Numbered from the stretch's first letter, positions 7,948 to 17,005 are shown. The stretch: DNA of 58,177 nt from Eubacterium ramulus ATCC 29099 (GCF_000469345.1 NZ_KI271127.1:1-58177); one strand, 5' to 3'. The notes: generated by a model not told the origin, from the letters alone. A program made the numbers and translations.

Positions 7948-8436
7948 ATGTCAGAACGAGAAAAAGTAGATACATATACCATACCGCCTAATTTTGCGGA
8001 ATCAGGAAAATGGTTTTCCGGAAGAGTAAGTGCGGGGAATGTAGTTGAAGCGGCAGTGATGTCGCTTATTTTATTAAAAATTTTGCTGCAAGTACCGGTG
8101 GATGGCAGAACCAAAATTTATCTGGGAATTATATTTATTCTTCCAGTTGTCATTTTTGCTGTGATAGGTGTGCAGGGAGAACGATTGACAGCCTATTTGT
8201 TTCATATTTTATGTTTTTTAAAAAATAGAAGAGTTCTTACAACACCAAGCGGGAGATATCAGTTGGAGAGAAAACGGCGGATAGAAAGAAGAGAGCATAA
8301 ACGCCGTAAGAAAGGAGGAGATAATCATCAGTCAGGAAATAAAGGAACTGGAAGAACGGTTAAAAGAGGCAAAAAAGGAAGAAAAACGTCAGCAAAAAGA
8401 AAAGAAAATTTTGGAGTCGGAACAAAAGAAAGCTGA
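7948..8436 (+). CDS. PrgI/VirB3-like T4SS membrane protein
   Basis: A 162-residue protein. The start 'DTYTIPPNFAESGKWFSGRV' is typical of PrgI-family proteins, followed by two membrane helices (about residues 35-52 and 58-78: 'IYLGIIFILPVVIFAVIGV'). PrgI proteins stand beside VirB4 in Gram-positive T4SS operons and take the place of VirB3, binding VirB4 at the membrane. ATG at 7948 follows ATAGGAGGC. The C-terminal 55 residues are extremely basic and run for about 110 bases over the probable start of virB4, an unusually long overlap. The family normally ends nearer residue 120, so the tail may be an extension caused by loss of an earlier stop. Confidence 0.75.
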   Translation: MSEREKVDTYTIPPNFAESGKWFSGRVSAGNVVEAAVMSLILLKILLQVPVDGRTKIYLGIIFILPVVIFAVIGVQGERLTAYLFHILCFLKNRRVLTTPSGRYQLERKRRIERREHKRRKKGGDNHQSGNKGTGRTVKRGKKGRKTSAKRKENFGVGTKES

Positions 8437-11077
8437 AAGGCGGCAGTTATTGGAAGAGGAAAGGATACGAAAACAGCAGAAGAAAGAAGAACATCAACTG
8501 CAAAAGCAGCTTAATCAAGCAGAGTATCCGAGAAAACCAGTAAGAGAAAATACGCAGTCAGAGATACGGAGAAAGAAAAAATCAGAAGAGTTAGAAGAAA
8601 AACAGGATTTTCTTCCAGTTACATGGGCATCCTCTTATCTTCCGATTGAGAAAATAAAAGATGGGATTATTTATACAGCAGATCACCGGTATGTGAAAAT
8701 TGTAGAAGTCTTGCCGATTAACTTTCTGCTCCGTTCTCCAAGCGAACAGAGAAACGTTGTATTTTCTTTTTTGAGTTATTTAAAGATTGCACCAGTCAAG
8801 CTGCAGTTTAAAGTTATTTCCAAAAAGGCCGATATTTCGGAATATTTGGAAAAAATACAGCAGGAGATTGAGGCAGAAGAAGACGAACAGTGCAGGGTTC
8901 TTCAAGAAGATTATGCACGTCTCATCCGTTCTATAGGTACCAAAGAAGCGATTACAAGACGATTCTTTCTGATTTTTGAGTTTCAGTCTTATGATGGGAA
9001 CCGTAAACCAAAAGAAAAAGAAGTGTACCAGTATATGCGGACAACAGTGCAGACTGCAAAAAAATATCTGGCGATATGTGGCAATGTAGTATTAGAACAC
9101 GAAAACGAGTCCCGCTTTTGTGTAGAATTGTTTTATCAGTTGCTGAATAGAAGGACAAGTGTAACCGTTCCTTTTTCAGAACGGATAAAATTGGTTACCC
9201 AGTGGTATCAGGAGGAGAATGGAAAAGAGAGTCTTCACCATATTCCGGTAACCGAATTATTTGCCCCAAAGACATTGAATTTTAAGCACAGGAACTGTGT
9301 GGTATTTGATGGGGTATATCATACCTATTTGTATATTCCTTCTGGAAAATACCGGATGCGAGTTCCGGCAGGCTGGATTTCTCTGATTATCAATGCGGGC
9401 GAAGGAATTGATGTTGATGTGTTTTTCTTTAAGCAGGATAAAGGAAAAAGTGTGGAGCGTATTGGACGAAGGATACGTCTGAATCGCTCAAGATTAAAAG
9501 AAACTTATGACACCAATAGCGATTTTGATGATCTGTCAGAGTCTATACGTGCCGGTTTTTACCTAAAAAAAGGGCTAAGTGGAAATGAAGAACTATATTA
9601 TATGTCTATGCTGATTACCATTACCGGTTATACAGAAAAGGAAGTGGAGTGGCGTGCGAGGGAAATGGCAAAACTGTTAAATTCACAGGATATCGGAACT
9701 GCAAAATGTACATTCTCTGAAGAAAAGGCATTTTTATCGTCCCTTCCACTTTTGAATCTGGACAAAAACTTATACCAGAAATCAAAACGAAATGTTCTGA
9801 CTTCCGGTGTTGCAGCGTGTTATCCTTTTGTAAGTTATGAAATGTCAGATCGGGACGGGATATTAATGGGAGTGAATAAAGCCAACAATTCCCTTGTAAT
9901 CGTTGATATTTTTAACAGTGAAATTTACAAAAATGCGAATATTGCGATTCTGGGAACCAGTGGTGCCGGAAAAACATTTTGCCTGCAGCTTATGGCTTTG
10001 AGAATGCGAAGGAAAAATATTCAGGTATTTATTATTGCACCGGAAAAAGGACATGAACTAGCAAGGGCATGTAAAAATATAGGTGGGGCATATTTGAAGA
10101 TTGCCCCAGGTTCCCAATATGGAATCAATATCATGGAGATACGGCCAAGTGATCAAAGTGCAAGGGTAATTTTAGACGGACAGGCTTCAGAGCGTTCAGA
10201 ACTTGCTATGAAGATTCAGAGCCTGCATATTTTCTTTACTATTTTAATTCCGGATATTACCCATGAAGAGCGTCAGCTCTTGGATGAGGCGTTTATCATT
10301 ACATATCAGAAGAAAGGGATTACTCATGATAATGCAAGCTTGTGGAATCAGGAACAACCAGGGAAGTATAAAGAAATGCCAATTTTGGGAGATCTTTATC
10401 AGGTGCTTTTGGAAAAAGAAGAAACCAGACGTATGGCAAATATTTTAAACCGGCTGGTAAATGGTTCTTCTTCGAACTTTAATCATCAGACAAATATAGA
10501 TTCTGATAACAAATATATGATACTGGATATTTCAGAAATGCAGAGCGACTTGGGACTTGCTACCTTTACGGCCTTGGATTTTGTATGGTCAAAAGCAAAA
10601 GAAGACCGTACAAAAGAAAAGGCTATTTTTATTGATGAATGTTGGGCACTTTTATCAACAAACGAATTGACGGCAAATTATATTCTTGAAATTTTTAAGA
10701 CGATACGTGGGTATGGAGGCGCTGCGGTATGTGCCAGTCAGGATTTGGAAGACTTTTTCTCTTTAAAAGGCGGAAAGTATGGAAAAGGTGTCTTAAATAA
10801 CACAAAGACAAAGATTATTCTGAATCTGGAGCATAAGGAGGCAGAAGTCGTAAAAAAGGAATTGGATTTGTCTGAAGCAGAGATGCTTGCTATTACCCGA
10901 TTTGAGAGAGGAAATGCACTGATTTCCACTAATAATAACAACTTGTTAGTAGAATTTAAGGCAAGCCGGTTAGAAAAAGATTTGATTACAACAGACCGGA
11001 AAGACTTAAAGGAACTTAAGGAACGGTTGGAGAAGTACGGGGAAACAGCCTATGAGAAAGGGGGAATGTCCAAATGA
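8327..11077 (+). CDS. virB4: VirB4-type conjugation ATPase
   Basis: The energy-supplying ATPase of the T4SS. Walker A is 'GTSGAGKTF' (Lys about 549) and Walker B is 'KAIFIDECWALL', with downstream 'ASQDLEDFF' and an 'LLVEF' end. Length (about 916 residues) is usual for ICE VirB4 proteins with an N-terminal VirB4 domain and a C-terminal AAA_10 domain. The frame stays open upstream of the first canonical start (TTG 8411), and the extra residues are a Lys/Glu-rich coiled coil continuous with the rest. GGAGG at 8314-8318 is eight bases before an ATC at 8327, one base change away from ATG, followed by AGT CAG GAA. I therefore place the start at ATC 8327; TTG 8411 is the alternative. Confidence 0.85.
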   Translation: MSQEIKELEERLKEAKKEEKRQQKEKKILESEQKKAERRQLLEEERIRKQQKKEEHQLQKQLNQAEYPRKPVRENTQSEIRRKKKSEELEEKQDFLPVTWASSYLPIEKIKDGIIYTADHRYVKIVEVLPINFLLRSPSEQRNVVFSFLSYLKIAPVKLQFKVISKKADISEYLEKIQQEIEAEEDEQCRVLQEDYARLIRSIGTKEAITRRFFLIFEFQSYDGNRKPKEKEVYQYMRTTVQTAKKYLAICGNVVLEHENESRFCVELFYQLLNRRTSVTVPFSERIKLVTQWYQEENGKESLHHIPVTELFAPKTLNFKHRNCVVFDGVYHTYLYIPSGKYRMRVPAGWISLIINAGEGIDVDVFFFKQDKGKSVERIGRRIRLNRSRLKETYDTNSDFDDLSESIRAGFYLKKGLSGNEELYYMSMLITITGYTEKEVEWRAREMAKLLNSQDIGTAKCTFSEEKAFLSSLPLLNLDKNLYQKSKRNVLTSGVAACYPFVSYEMSDRDGILMGVNKANNSLVIVDIFNSEIYKNANIAILGTSGAGKTFCLQLMALRMRRKNIQVFIIAPEKGHELARACKNIGGAYLKIAPGSQYGINIMEIRPSDQSARVILDGQASERSELAMKIQSLHIFFTILIPDITHEERQLLDEAFIITYQKKGITHDNASLWNQEQPGKYKEMPILGDLYQVLLEKEETRRMANILNRLVNGSSSNFNHQTNIDSDNKYMILDISEMQSDLGLATFTALDFVWSKAKEDRTKEKAIFIDECWALLSTNELTANYILEIFKTIRGYGGAAVCASQDLEDFFSLKGGKYGKGVLNNTKTKIILNLEHKEAEVVKKELDLSEAEMLAITRFERGNALISTNNNNLLVEFKASRLEKDLITTDRKDLKELKERLEKYGETAYEKGGMSK

Positions 11078-11102
11078 TTGTAGAGGTATCGTAACCATAA
11101 AA

Positions 11103-11162
11103 TGCGTATAGATTACGCAATCAGAAATTCAGGTTGATAGAATACGTAATTTATACGCAATC
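11103..11162. repeat. TGCGTA/TACGCA repeat cluster in the virB4-downstream gap
   Basis: TGCGTA (11103-11108) and TACGCA (11114-11119) form a perfect 6-bp inverted repeat. TACGCAATC occurs twice (11114-11122 and 11154-11162), and TACGTAAT lies between (11143-11150). The cluster fills the only real gap (108 bases) in the transfer operon. It could be an operator, a nicking-site type region or an RNA structure; nothing decides which. Confidence 0.5.
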
Positions 11163-11185
11163 CTAAAATGGAAAGGAGAAAAATT

Positions 11186-11734
11186 TTGGAACATGTAACA
11201 AATCAAAAACAGGTAGAACGTCAGATACTGGAACTTGTTAAAACTTATAATGTCTTATATAAAAGGCAGATTTATGCTTTTTTTGCAGTAGATGGAAAAG
11301 AGAAATTTGTAGGAAAAGCACTGCACACGTTATTGAAAGAACATTTGATTTATATAAACGAAGTCACAAAAACGGTATCCCAACATGAAGATGCCTATCA
11401 GTTGCGGGAAAAAGGCACATTAAAAGCATTCTGGGTTCTTCTTTCTTTGATGGAACAGAAAAAAATCGAACGACATTTCTTGGCAGAAAAGGAAGAGTAT
11501 CCAATTCGTATTGTATTTGTGGGGAATGCGGAAATTTACGATATTCTTTATATATCGGAAGCTGAGATCCAACTGGTAAATCAGTTGTTTTCCAGACAGA
11601 AACTGGACGGGTGTGGACATGTTGTTATTGTGGAAAATCCGGAGGAAATCCCACAGATAGAAATCCCAAATGTGATAGGTTTTTGTACGGTGCAGGAAGA
11701 AGAAGGAGGGGTGGAATATTATAGGAGGGAATAG
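11186..11734 (+). CDS. ICE-conserved protein with winged-helix-like start (DUF5697-like)
   Basis: About 182 residues. The start TTG at 11186 has GGAG seven bases upstream; the in-frame ATG at 11168 lies before that ribosome site and has none of its own. The N-terminal 80 residues, with 'YNVLYKRQIYAFFA' and 'VGKALHTLLKEHLIYINE', look like a winged helix. The C-terminal half is alpha/beta ('YPIRIVFVGNAEIYDILYI', 'CGHVVIVEN'). I recall DUF5697 proteins of this size in clostridial ICEs next to VirB4, but this is a recollection, not a match. The gene overlaps the next by 17 bases if that starts at ATT 11718. Confidence 0.6.
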   Translation: MEHVTNQKQVERQILELVKTYNVLYKRQIYAFFAVDGKEKFVGKALHTLLKEHLIYINEVTKTVSQHEDAYQLREKGTLKAFWVLLSLMEQKKIERHFLAEKEEYPIRIVFVGNAEIYDILYISEAEIQLVNQLFSRQKLDGCGHVVIVENPEEIPQIEIPNVIGFCTVQEEEGGVEYYRRE

Positions 11735-12437
11735 CGAAAAAGAAGGAATACAAAGACTAAAAGAACAATTGGACGAGGGACAGAAAACGGCAGGATATGT
11801 GGAATCCATGCTTGCAGAAGCACGCAATCTATTACAGGCGTATGCCAGGAAGTGCGTCAATATTCATTTTGAGAACTTGAATGATATGGTGCTGGAAGCC
11901 GCAAAGAGCTCTGAAATCCTGACAGAAAAGATGCGCAATCTTGTTCTCCAGATGACACTTGATAAGAGAAAATATGAGCAATACCAATCGGATCTGGTAT
12001 TGATACATGGGATTGAGATTGCGTATGAAGAGAATATTCTAAGTATTTCCCTTCCAGCACTGATACCGCACCGGAAAACAGAGTATACAAATTACATTTA
12101 TAAACCGTTGTATACAGCTTTTCAACACTGGTGTATCGAACGGGCAGAACAGAATAAAGAGATACCGGAATACAGAGCATGTACCGTCTGCTTTTCTCAT
12201 ATTTATGATTGTAAACGCCCGATATATAGGGTACGAGATCATGACAATATTGAAGAGAAGCATGTGTTAGATGTGATATCTAATTTCTTCCTGACATCGG
12301 ATAGTGGATGCTATACAAATGTGTATCACGAAACACGGTTGGAAGATGTGGAACGCACAATGATTTATCTGTTGACACCGGAAAAATTTCCGTTGTGGCT
12401 TTACGAAAAACAGCAAAATTTGGTATCGAAAAATTGA
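11718..12437 (+). CDS. ICE-conserved protein of unknown function, apparent ATT start
   Basis: About 239 residues, not recognised. No ATG, GTG or TTG in this frame has a ribosome site; the first is TTG 11769 without one. An AAGGAGGGG at 11703-11710 sits eight bases before ATT 11718, and the frame from there is open and Glu/Lys-rich like the rest ('SEKEGIQRLKEQLDE'), so I place the start at ATT 11718. The N-terminal third is helical. The middle has 'YCLIPHRKTEYTNYIY'-like aromatic strands, here 'ALIPHRKTEYTNYIYKPLY', and 'HDNIEEKHVLDVISN'. It is soluble, with no metal motif. It lies in the transfer operon between virB4 and virD4. Confidence 0.55.
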   Translation: MIGGNSEKEGIQRLKEQLDEGQKTAGYVESMLAEARNLLQAYARKCVNIHFENLNDMVLEAAKSSEILTEKMRNLVLQMTLDKRKYEQYQSDLVLIHGIEIAYEENILSISLPALIPHRKTEYTNYIYKPLYTAFQHWCIERAEQNKEIPEYRACTVCFSHIYDCKRPIYRVRDHDNIEEKHVLDVISNFFLTSDSGCYTNVYHETRLEDVERTMIYLLTPEKFPLWLYEKQQNLVSKN

Positions 12438-12558
12438 CAGAGAACACATACTGAAATTTCGATAAGATAATATGACGGGTTTTTCCGTAAATTAAAGCAA
12501 AAGGAAGTGGAAAAGGCAGGTGGGAAATACCCAGGTATGAGAAGGATAGGGTACAGAG

Positions 12559-13656
12559 ATGGATAAATGGGAGACATTGGAAAGAAAGGAAAAAAAGGGC
12601 GATATACTCCTGAAAATGATTGCGATTTCAGGAGAGATGCCGGCGAATTTGCCGGAGAAAATTGTGGGTTCTAAATCCTATACAGCCAGTCTGATTACCG
12701 ACTTAAAGAAAAAAGGATATCTTCTTTTACGGTATAGAGAAGGACTGCGTGGATATGTTCTGGGAAAGAAAGGGAAAAATTATCTTTTGCAGGATTATCG
12801 TCAAGAGGTTGGAAGTTATCTTATAGGGGCAAGCGAGACAAACCATGTGAAATCAGAACTGGAAAAGCGGTTACGCCTGCACCGCATGAGTCAGATATGG
12901 GGGTACTTTTTTATGCATGGGAACCTGATTTTTGCAACAGAGAAGCCTAAGATTTTTACACAGGATTGTTACGGGAAAACATCTTTGGGGACCTATTATG
13001 GGAGTCAGGAATTAAAGCAGGGGACGGATCAGGTTAAGGGTTCCAGAGCCTGTGGCCTCTACATGAAAAATGAGGAAGTTTTTGTGGTTTACAACAGTAT
13101 GGGGAATCTGATGAAATGGTCAAAGAAAATGGAAACAGCTATGCGGTGTTGGGTAGAACGCAATTTGCTGAAGACAGGAATTACATGGCAAGGAAAAGCC
13201 ATTTTGTTCGGAGACTCCATGAAATTATTGAGAAAGATACTCCTTAGCAGTGGTGGTGTGAAACAGGAGCTGTTCCAGACGGATGATGTGTATGAACAAT
13301 ATTATTTTGTGCCGCAAGACAAGGAGGGGGCTTATCTTCAAATAGAGCTACTTACAGATAAGGAGAGAAGTCATGCCTTTTCCACTTTTTTAGAGACCAT
13401 ACTAGACGAAGTGGAAAGAAACGAGTTCCCGATTTATGCGGGGCTGAAAAAGGGAATTCCTGTTTATTTTGTATATGAACTGGAACTGAGAAAACTTCAA
13501 ATGGTCAAACAGGATATGGAAAGACGCGGAAGGGGTATGGCGGTATGCTTTGATTATCAACAGGAACTGCTAAAAGATTATTATGGAGAGGGGGTGGAGA
13601 TAATGGTACTGGATTGTGAAAAGGTAAAGCAGTATCTGTTGGCTATGGAGGTGTAG
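12559..13656 (+). CDS. Winged-helix-domain ICE protein, function unknown
   Basis: A 365-residue soluble protein. The first 75 residues look like a winged helix-turn-helix: 'GSKSYTASLITDLKKKGYLL' followed by 'RGYVLGKKGKNYLL'. The remainder is mixed alpha/beta with 'AMRCWVERNLLKTGI' and a final beta-rich part ending 'GVEIMVLDCEKVKQYLLAME'. It recalls replication-relaxation-type proteins, which also begin with a winged helix, but I do not see enough to claim it. ATG at 12559 has a weak ribosome site (GAAGGATAGG). The 121-base gap upstream has a TTGACA (12435-12440) without a -10 box at proper distance. Confidence 0.5.
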   Translation: MDKWETLERKEKKGDILLKMIAISGEMPANLPEKIVGSKSYTASLITDLKKKGYLLLRYREGLRGYVLGKKGKNYLLQDYRQEVGSYLIGASETNHVKSELEKRLRLHRMSQIWGYFFMHGNLIFATEKPKIFTQDCYGKTSLGTYYGSQELKQGTDQVKGSRACGLYMKNEEVFVVYNSMGNLMKWSKKMETAMRCWVERNLLKTGITWQGKAILFGDSMKLLRKILLSSGGVKQELFQTDDVYEQYYFVPQDKEGAYLQIELLTDKERSHAFSTFLETILDEVERNEFPIYAGLKKGIPVYFVYELELRKLQMVKQDMERRGRGMAVCFDYQQELLKDYYGEGVEIMVLDCEKVKQYLLAMEV

Positions 13657-13701
13657 GCAGGTATGGTTTCTATGGAAGCACTATAGGAGGTGACGGAGAC
13701 C

Positions 13702-14679
13702 ATGCAGGATCAATTTCGGACTGGAAGTGTGACTGTGGATAGAATGAGCCGCCTACATATTTCAGGAAATATCATACCGGTTACCTGGTATAAAACCATT
13801 CGAAAATCAACAGGAAAGCCCAACTTAAATGCAATCATCATTTTGGCGGATATTGTATATTGGTACCGTCCGACAGAAGTGCGTGATGAAATGACAGGAG
13901 AACTTGTAGGATTGAAAAAGAAATTCCATGCAGATCTTTTGCAGCGAAGTTATCAGCAGATTGCAGACCAGTTTGGGATTACGAAAAGAGATGCAACAAA
14001 TGCGGTAGTAGAACTGGAAAAAATGAAAGTGATCAGACGTGTTTTTCGGACACTTCATGTAAATGGGCAGCAAGTGCCAAATGTATTGTTTCTAGATTTG
14101 AACGTGGACATATTGGAAGCCCTTACCTATCCGGATCACGAGCAGGGGTGTCACTTAAATGGGGGATACCCCTCCCTGAAAAAGGAGACAGGTATCACGG
14201 ATACCGGGGGAATGGAGTCTCCATTTTGGGAGAGAGAGGTATCCTATATCGGTGAGACAAATACAGAGAATACAAACAGAAAATTCAGTACAGAGAGTTC
14301 CTCTTTGTTTCAAATCGAAAAGGAAGTCAGGGAACAGATTTCTTATGGGGCTTTAAAACATGATAATCCCTATAATATGCAGATAGATGAATTGGTAGGT
14401 ATCCTGGTAGATGTGAAAACCTGTTCTGCAAAAACGATTCGGGTAAATCGGGAAGACAAGCCAGCTGAGATTGTAAAAGCACAATTTCAAAAAATCGGAA
14501 TGGAGCATATACAGTTTGTTTTAAACTGTATGGAGAAAAACACAACAAAAGTTACGAATATGCGGGCTATGTTGATCACTGCTCTCTATAATTCTGTAAA
14601 TACGATTTCCAGTTACTATAGCAGTCTCTATAACTACCACAGATCATACGGTGTATTAGAAAAAGGAGAGGAGGAATAG
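13702..14679 (+). CDS. RepA-like replication initiator protein with DUF6017-type C-terminus
   Basis: About 325 residues. The N-terminal domain, 'HISGNIIPVTWYKTI...LNAIIILADIVYWYRP' with 'SYQQIADQFGITKRDATNAV', is the winged-helix initiator fold seen in RepA_N/replisome-organiser proteins of ICEs and Gram-positive plasmids. The C-terminal domain (about 215-320), ending 'MRAMLITALYNSVNTISSYY', matches my memory of DUF6017, often fused to it. It probably supports replication of the excised circle. ATG 13702 follows AGGAGGTGA at 11 bases; GTG 13690 lies inside that ribosome site and is less likely. The stop TAG is one base from the apparent ACG start of virD4. Confidence 0.75.
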   Translation: MQDQFRTGSVTVDRMSRLHISGNIIPVTWYKTIRKSTGKPNLNAIIILADIVYWYRPTEVRDEMTGELVGLKKKFHADLLQRSYQQIADQFGITKRDATNAVVELEKMKVIRRVFRTLHVNGQQVPNVLFLDLNVDILEALTYPDHEQGCHLNGGYPSLKKETGITDTGGMESPFWEREVSYIGETNTENTNRKFSTESSSLFQIEKEVREQISYGALKHDNPYNMQIDELVGILVDVKTCSAKTIRVNREDKPAEIVKAQFQKIGMEHIQFVLNCMEKNTTKVTNMRAMLITALYNSVNTISSYYSSLYNYHRSYGVLEKGEEE

Positions 14680-14680
14680 A

Positions 14681-16606
14681 ACGAAAGAGAAAAAAGAACA
14701 GAGAGACAGATGCAAGAAAATCGGTTTTGGTGTTCTGCTTGCCACATTAACTGTCTATTTTGGAGGTTTTTTAGAAAGGTTGTCTCATTCAGTTGTAGTA
14801 CTAAACCCGTTTGTATGCATTTGGAGAGGCTTTACAACAGCAACAGGACTTCAAAGTTCCGTAGTAGCATTTTTATGTATGCTGCTTTTGGGTATGCTCA
14901 TTATCTGGAGAGGAAAGGAAAAGGATATTTCAGAAACAGATGAACGGAACTTTGATTATTCGGTAAAGGGAACCTATGGTACAGCCGGATATATGAAGCC
15001 GGAGGAACAAAAAGAAATTTTAAACGCAGACCAGAACTTACAAGACGTTCTGGGGATTATTTTTGGAAAGGATTTAGAAAATGGAGAATACGTAAGCCTT
15101 CCGATAGATTCCAGACTGAATAGGAATCTAGCAGTTTGTGGCAGCCAGGGAAGTATGAAATCAAGAGCATTTGCAAGAAATATGGCATTGCAGTGCGTGC
15201 GTCGTGGAGAGTCCATGTATCTTACCGATCCAAAATCAGAGTTGTATGAAGATTTAGCAGGATATTTGCGGGAAGAGGGCTATATTGTAAAACAGTTAAA
15301 TCTGATAGACCTTGTAAACAGTGATGCCTGGGACTGTCTTGCGGAAATTGATGATGGAAGCCTGATAGATGTGTTTGTTGACGTCGTGATCCGGAACACA
15401 ACTGATAAATTTGACCATTTTTATGATAACGTAGAAATGGATTTGCTGAAAGCGCTGTGCCTGTATGTATATGAAGAATATCCAGTGGGGAAAAAAACAT
15501 TTCCAGAAGCATATAAACTGCTGCTGAATAAATCGGTAGAAATGCTAGATGCTATTTTTGAACGTCTGCCGACAACACACCCGGCAAGAGGACCATATCA
15601 GCTTTTTTCAAAGGCAGAAAAGGTAAAAGGAAATGCGGTATTGGGACTTGGAACCCGTTTGCAGATTATGCAGAATAAACTGGTACAGCAGATAACCAGT
15701 CATGGGGATTTTGACCTGACACTTCCGGGAAAACAAAAGTGTGCTTATTTTTGCATTACATCAGATCAGGATTCTACATATGATGTTTTGGCAACACTGT
15801 TTACCTCATTTCTTAGCATCAAATTGGTGAGACTGGCAGATCGAATGGAAGATCGGAAACTTCCGGTTCCCATGTGCTTTATCTTAGATGAATTTCCGAA
15901 CATCGGAGTGATTCCGGATTTTAAAAAGAAATTGGCAACCGCACGAAGCAGGGGAATCGGCATGAGTATTATCTTTCAGAATATCCCACAGATGATGAAC
16001 CGATATCCGGAAGGACAATGGGAAGAAATACTTGGCGGTTGTGATATGTCTTTATTTTTAGGGTGCAATGATATGACAACTGCTACTTATTACAGTTCCC
16101 GTTCTGGAGAGATTACGGTTTCCGTTGCATCTATGCGGAAAAGCTATTATACTATACGCATGACAGATTATGTGCCGGAATACGCAGAGACTTCTTCCGT
16201 AGGAAAAAGAATGCTGCTGCTTCCTGATGAAGTATTACGTTTTCCCATTGATCAGATGCTTTTGATTATCCGTGGACAGAAAGTGCTAAAACTTCGGAAA
16301 ATGGATTATACGGAACATCCAGATGCAAAACATCTGAAGTTGGAAAAAACAAATGAACATATTCCGAAATGGTATCGGGAAATGGAAGCAGAAAAAAATC
16401 AGTTTCAGATATTGGAGCAGGAGAGGGAAGCGGTTGAGCGTTTTGAAAGAAAACAGGCAGAAGAAAGCAGGGAAGAACAGGAATCGGAACCTCTGACATT
16501 ACAAGGGGAACCGCCGAAAAAGTCTGTAAGGAAAAATGAAAAGCAGACAACTGTATACAAAGTAGAAGATTTGTTTCAGAAAAGTACAGATGGAGGTGGA
16601 GATTAA
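14681..16606 (+). CDS. virD4: VirD4/TraG-type coupling protein, apparent ACG start
   Basis: The ATPase that recruits the nicked DNA-relaxase complex to the channel. With the start at 14681 it has 641 residues: a Lys/Glu/Arg-rich cytoplasmic tip; two membrane helices ('IGFGVLLATLTVYFGG' about 15-32, and one about 60-85); Walker A 'GSQGSMKSR' (Lys160), a variant of GxxGxGKS with Ser and Met; Walker B 'CFILDEFPNIG' (about 400-410); and 'ATARSRGIGMSIIFQNIPQM'. Beginning at the first canonical codon (TTG 14780) would delete the first helix. GAGGAGG at 14668-14674 lies six bases before ACG 14681, in frame. The tail is acidic and probably meets cargo proteins. Confidence 0.85.
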   Translation, partial: TKEKKEQRDRCKKIGFGVLLATLTVYFGGFLERLSHSVVVLNPFVCIWRGFTTATGLQSSVVAFLCMLLLGMLIIWRGKEKDISETDERNFDYSVKGTYGTAGYMKPEEQKEILNADQNLQDVLGIIFGKDLENGEYVSLPIDSRLNRNLAVCGSQGSMKSRAFARNMALQCVRRGESMYLTDPKSELYEDLAGYLREEGYIVKQLNLIDLVNSDAWDCLAEIDDGSLIDVFVDVVIRNTTDKFDHFYDNVEMDLLKALCLYVYEEYPVGKKTFPEAYKLLLNKSVEMLDAIFERLPTTHPARGPYQLFSKAEKVKGNAVLGLGTRLQIMQNKLVQQITSHGDFDLTLPGKQKCAYFCITSDQDSTYDVLATLFTSFLSIKLVRLADRMEDRKLPVPMCFILDEFPNIGVIPDFKKKLATARSRGIGMSIIFQNIPQMMNRYPEGQWEEILGGCDMSLFLGCNDMTTATYYSSRSGEITVSVASMRKSYYTIRMTDYVPEYAETSSVGKRMLLLPDEVLRFPIDQMLLIIRGQKVLKLRKMDYTEHPDAKHLKLEKTNEHIPKWYREMEAEKNQFQILEQEREAVERFERKQAEESREEQESEPLTLQGEPPKKSVRKNEKQTTVYKVEDLFQKSTDGGGD

Positions 16607-16612
16607 GGCTGT

Positions 16613-16909
16613 ATGAATATGGAGAAAAATGCACTGGTAAAATATACTTTTTTAAAATTGCTCTTAAGAGAATTTGGGATCTACATCAGGGAAACAGAAG
16701 TAGAAAAGGCTGACTTGGCAAAACAGTGTGTGGAGATTTATGATACACCGGAAGAATTCTATGAAAAGACAAACTGGGATAAAGACAATCCAGAGCAGAG
16801 CAGTTTCCAGTATTTGGAGGAGAATCAAATCTGCCGGAGAATCCAGGGAAAAATCTGGTATTTTTCCCGTATCCGGTGGGAAGAAGGTTTAAAAAAGTTG
16901 GAAAATTGA
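16613..16909 (+). CDS. Small ICE protein, function unknown
   Basis: A 98-residue soluble protein, the last gene of the transfer operon, six bases after virD4. The ribosome site is weak (TTAAGG), which suggests coupling to virD4 translation. It contains 'LKLLLREFGIYIRETEVEKA' and 'YFSRIRWEEGLKKLE', probably an all-helical protein. I do not recognise the family. The promoter of the next unit (P3) follows within 30 bases. Confidence 0.55.
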   Translation: MNMEKNALVKYTFLKLLLREFGIYIRETEVEKADLAKQCVEIYDTPEEFYEKTNWDKDNPEQSSFQYLEENQICRRIQGKIWYFSRIRWEEGLKKLEN

Positions 16910-16937
16910 AAAGCGATTGCAAAAATAAGAAATTGCG

Positions 16938-16989
16938 ATAACATTGCAACACAATCGGAATTGACAGGCAAAACGGAATGTTTTATGAT
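16938..16989 (+). promoter_or_regulatory. Promoter P3 with the same upstream element as P2
   Basis: TTGACA (16961-16966) and TATGAT (16984-16989) are 17 bases apart. ATAACATTGCAAC (16938-16950) differs from the P2 element by one base and has the same 10-base distance to the -35 box. An additional ATTGCGA half copy (16932-16938) lies directly upstream. Confidence 0.8.
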
Positions 16990-17005
16990 GATAGTGTAAA
17001 TAATC

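Noticed and set aside
12435-12470. TTGACA followed by ATAATAT as a promoter before gene 12559
   Set aside because: The distance between the two boxes is about 23 bases, too long for a sigma-A promoter.
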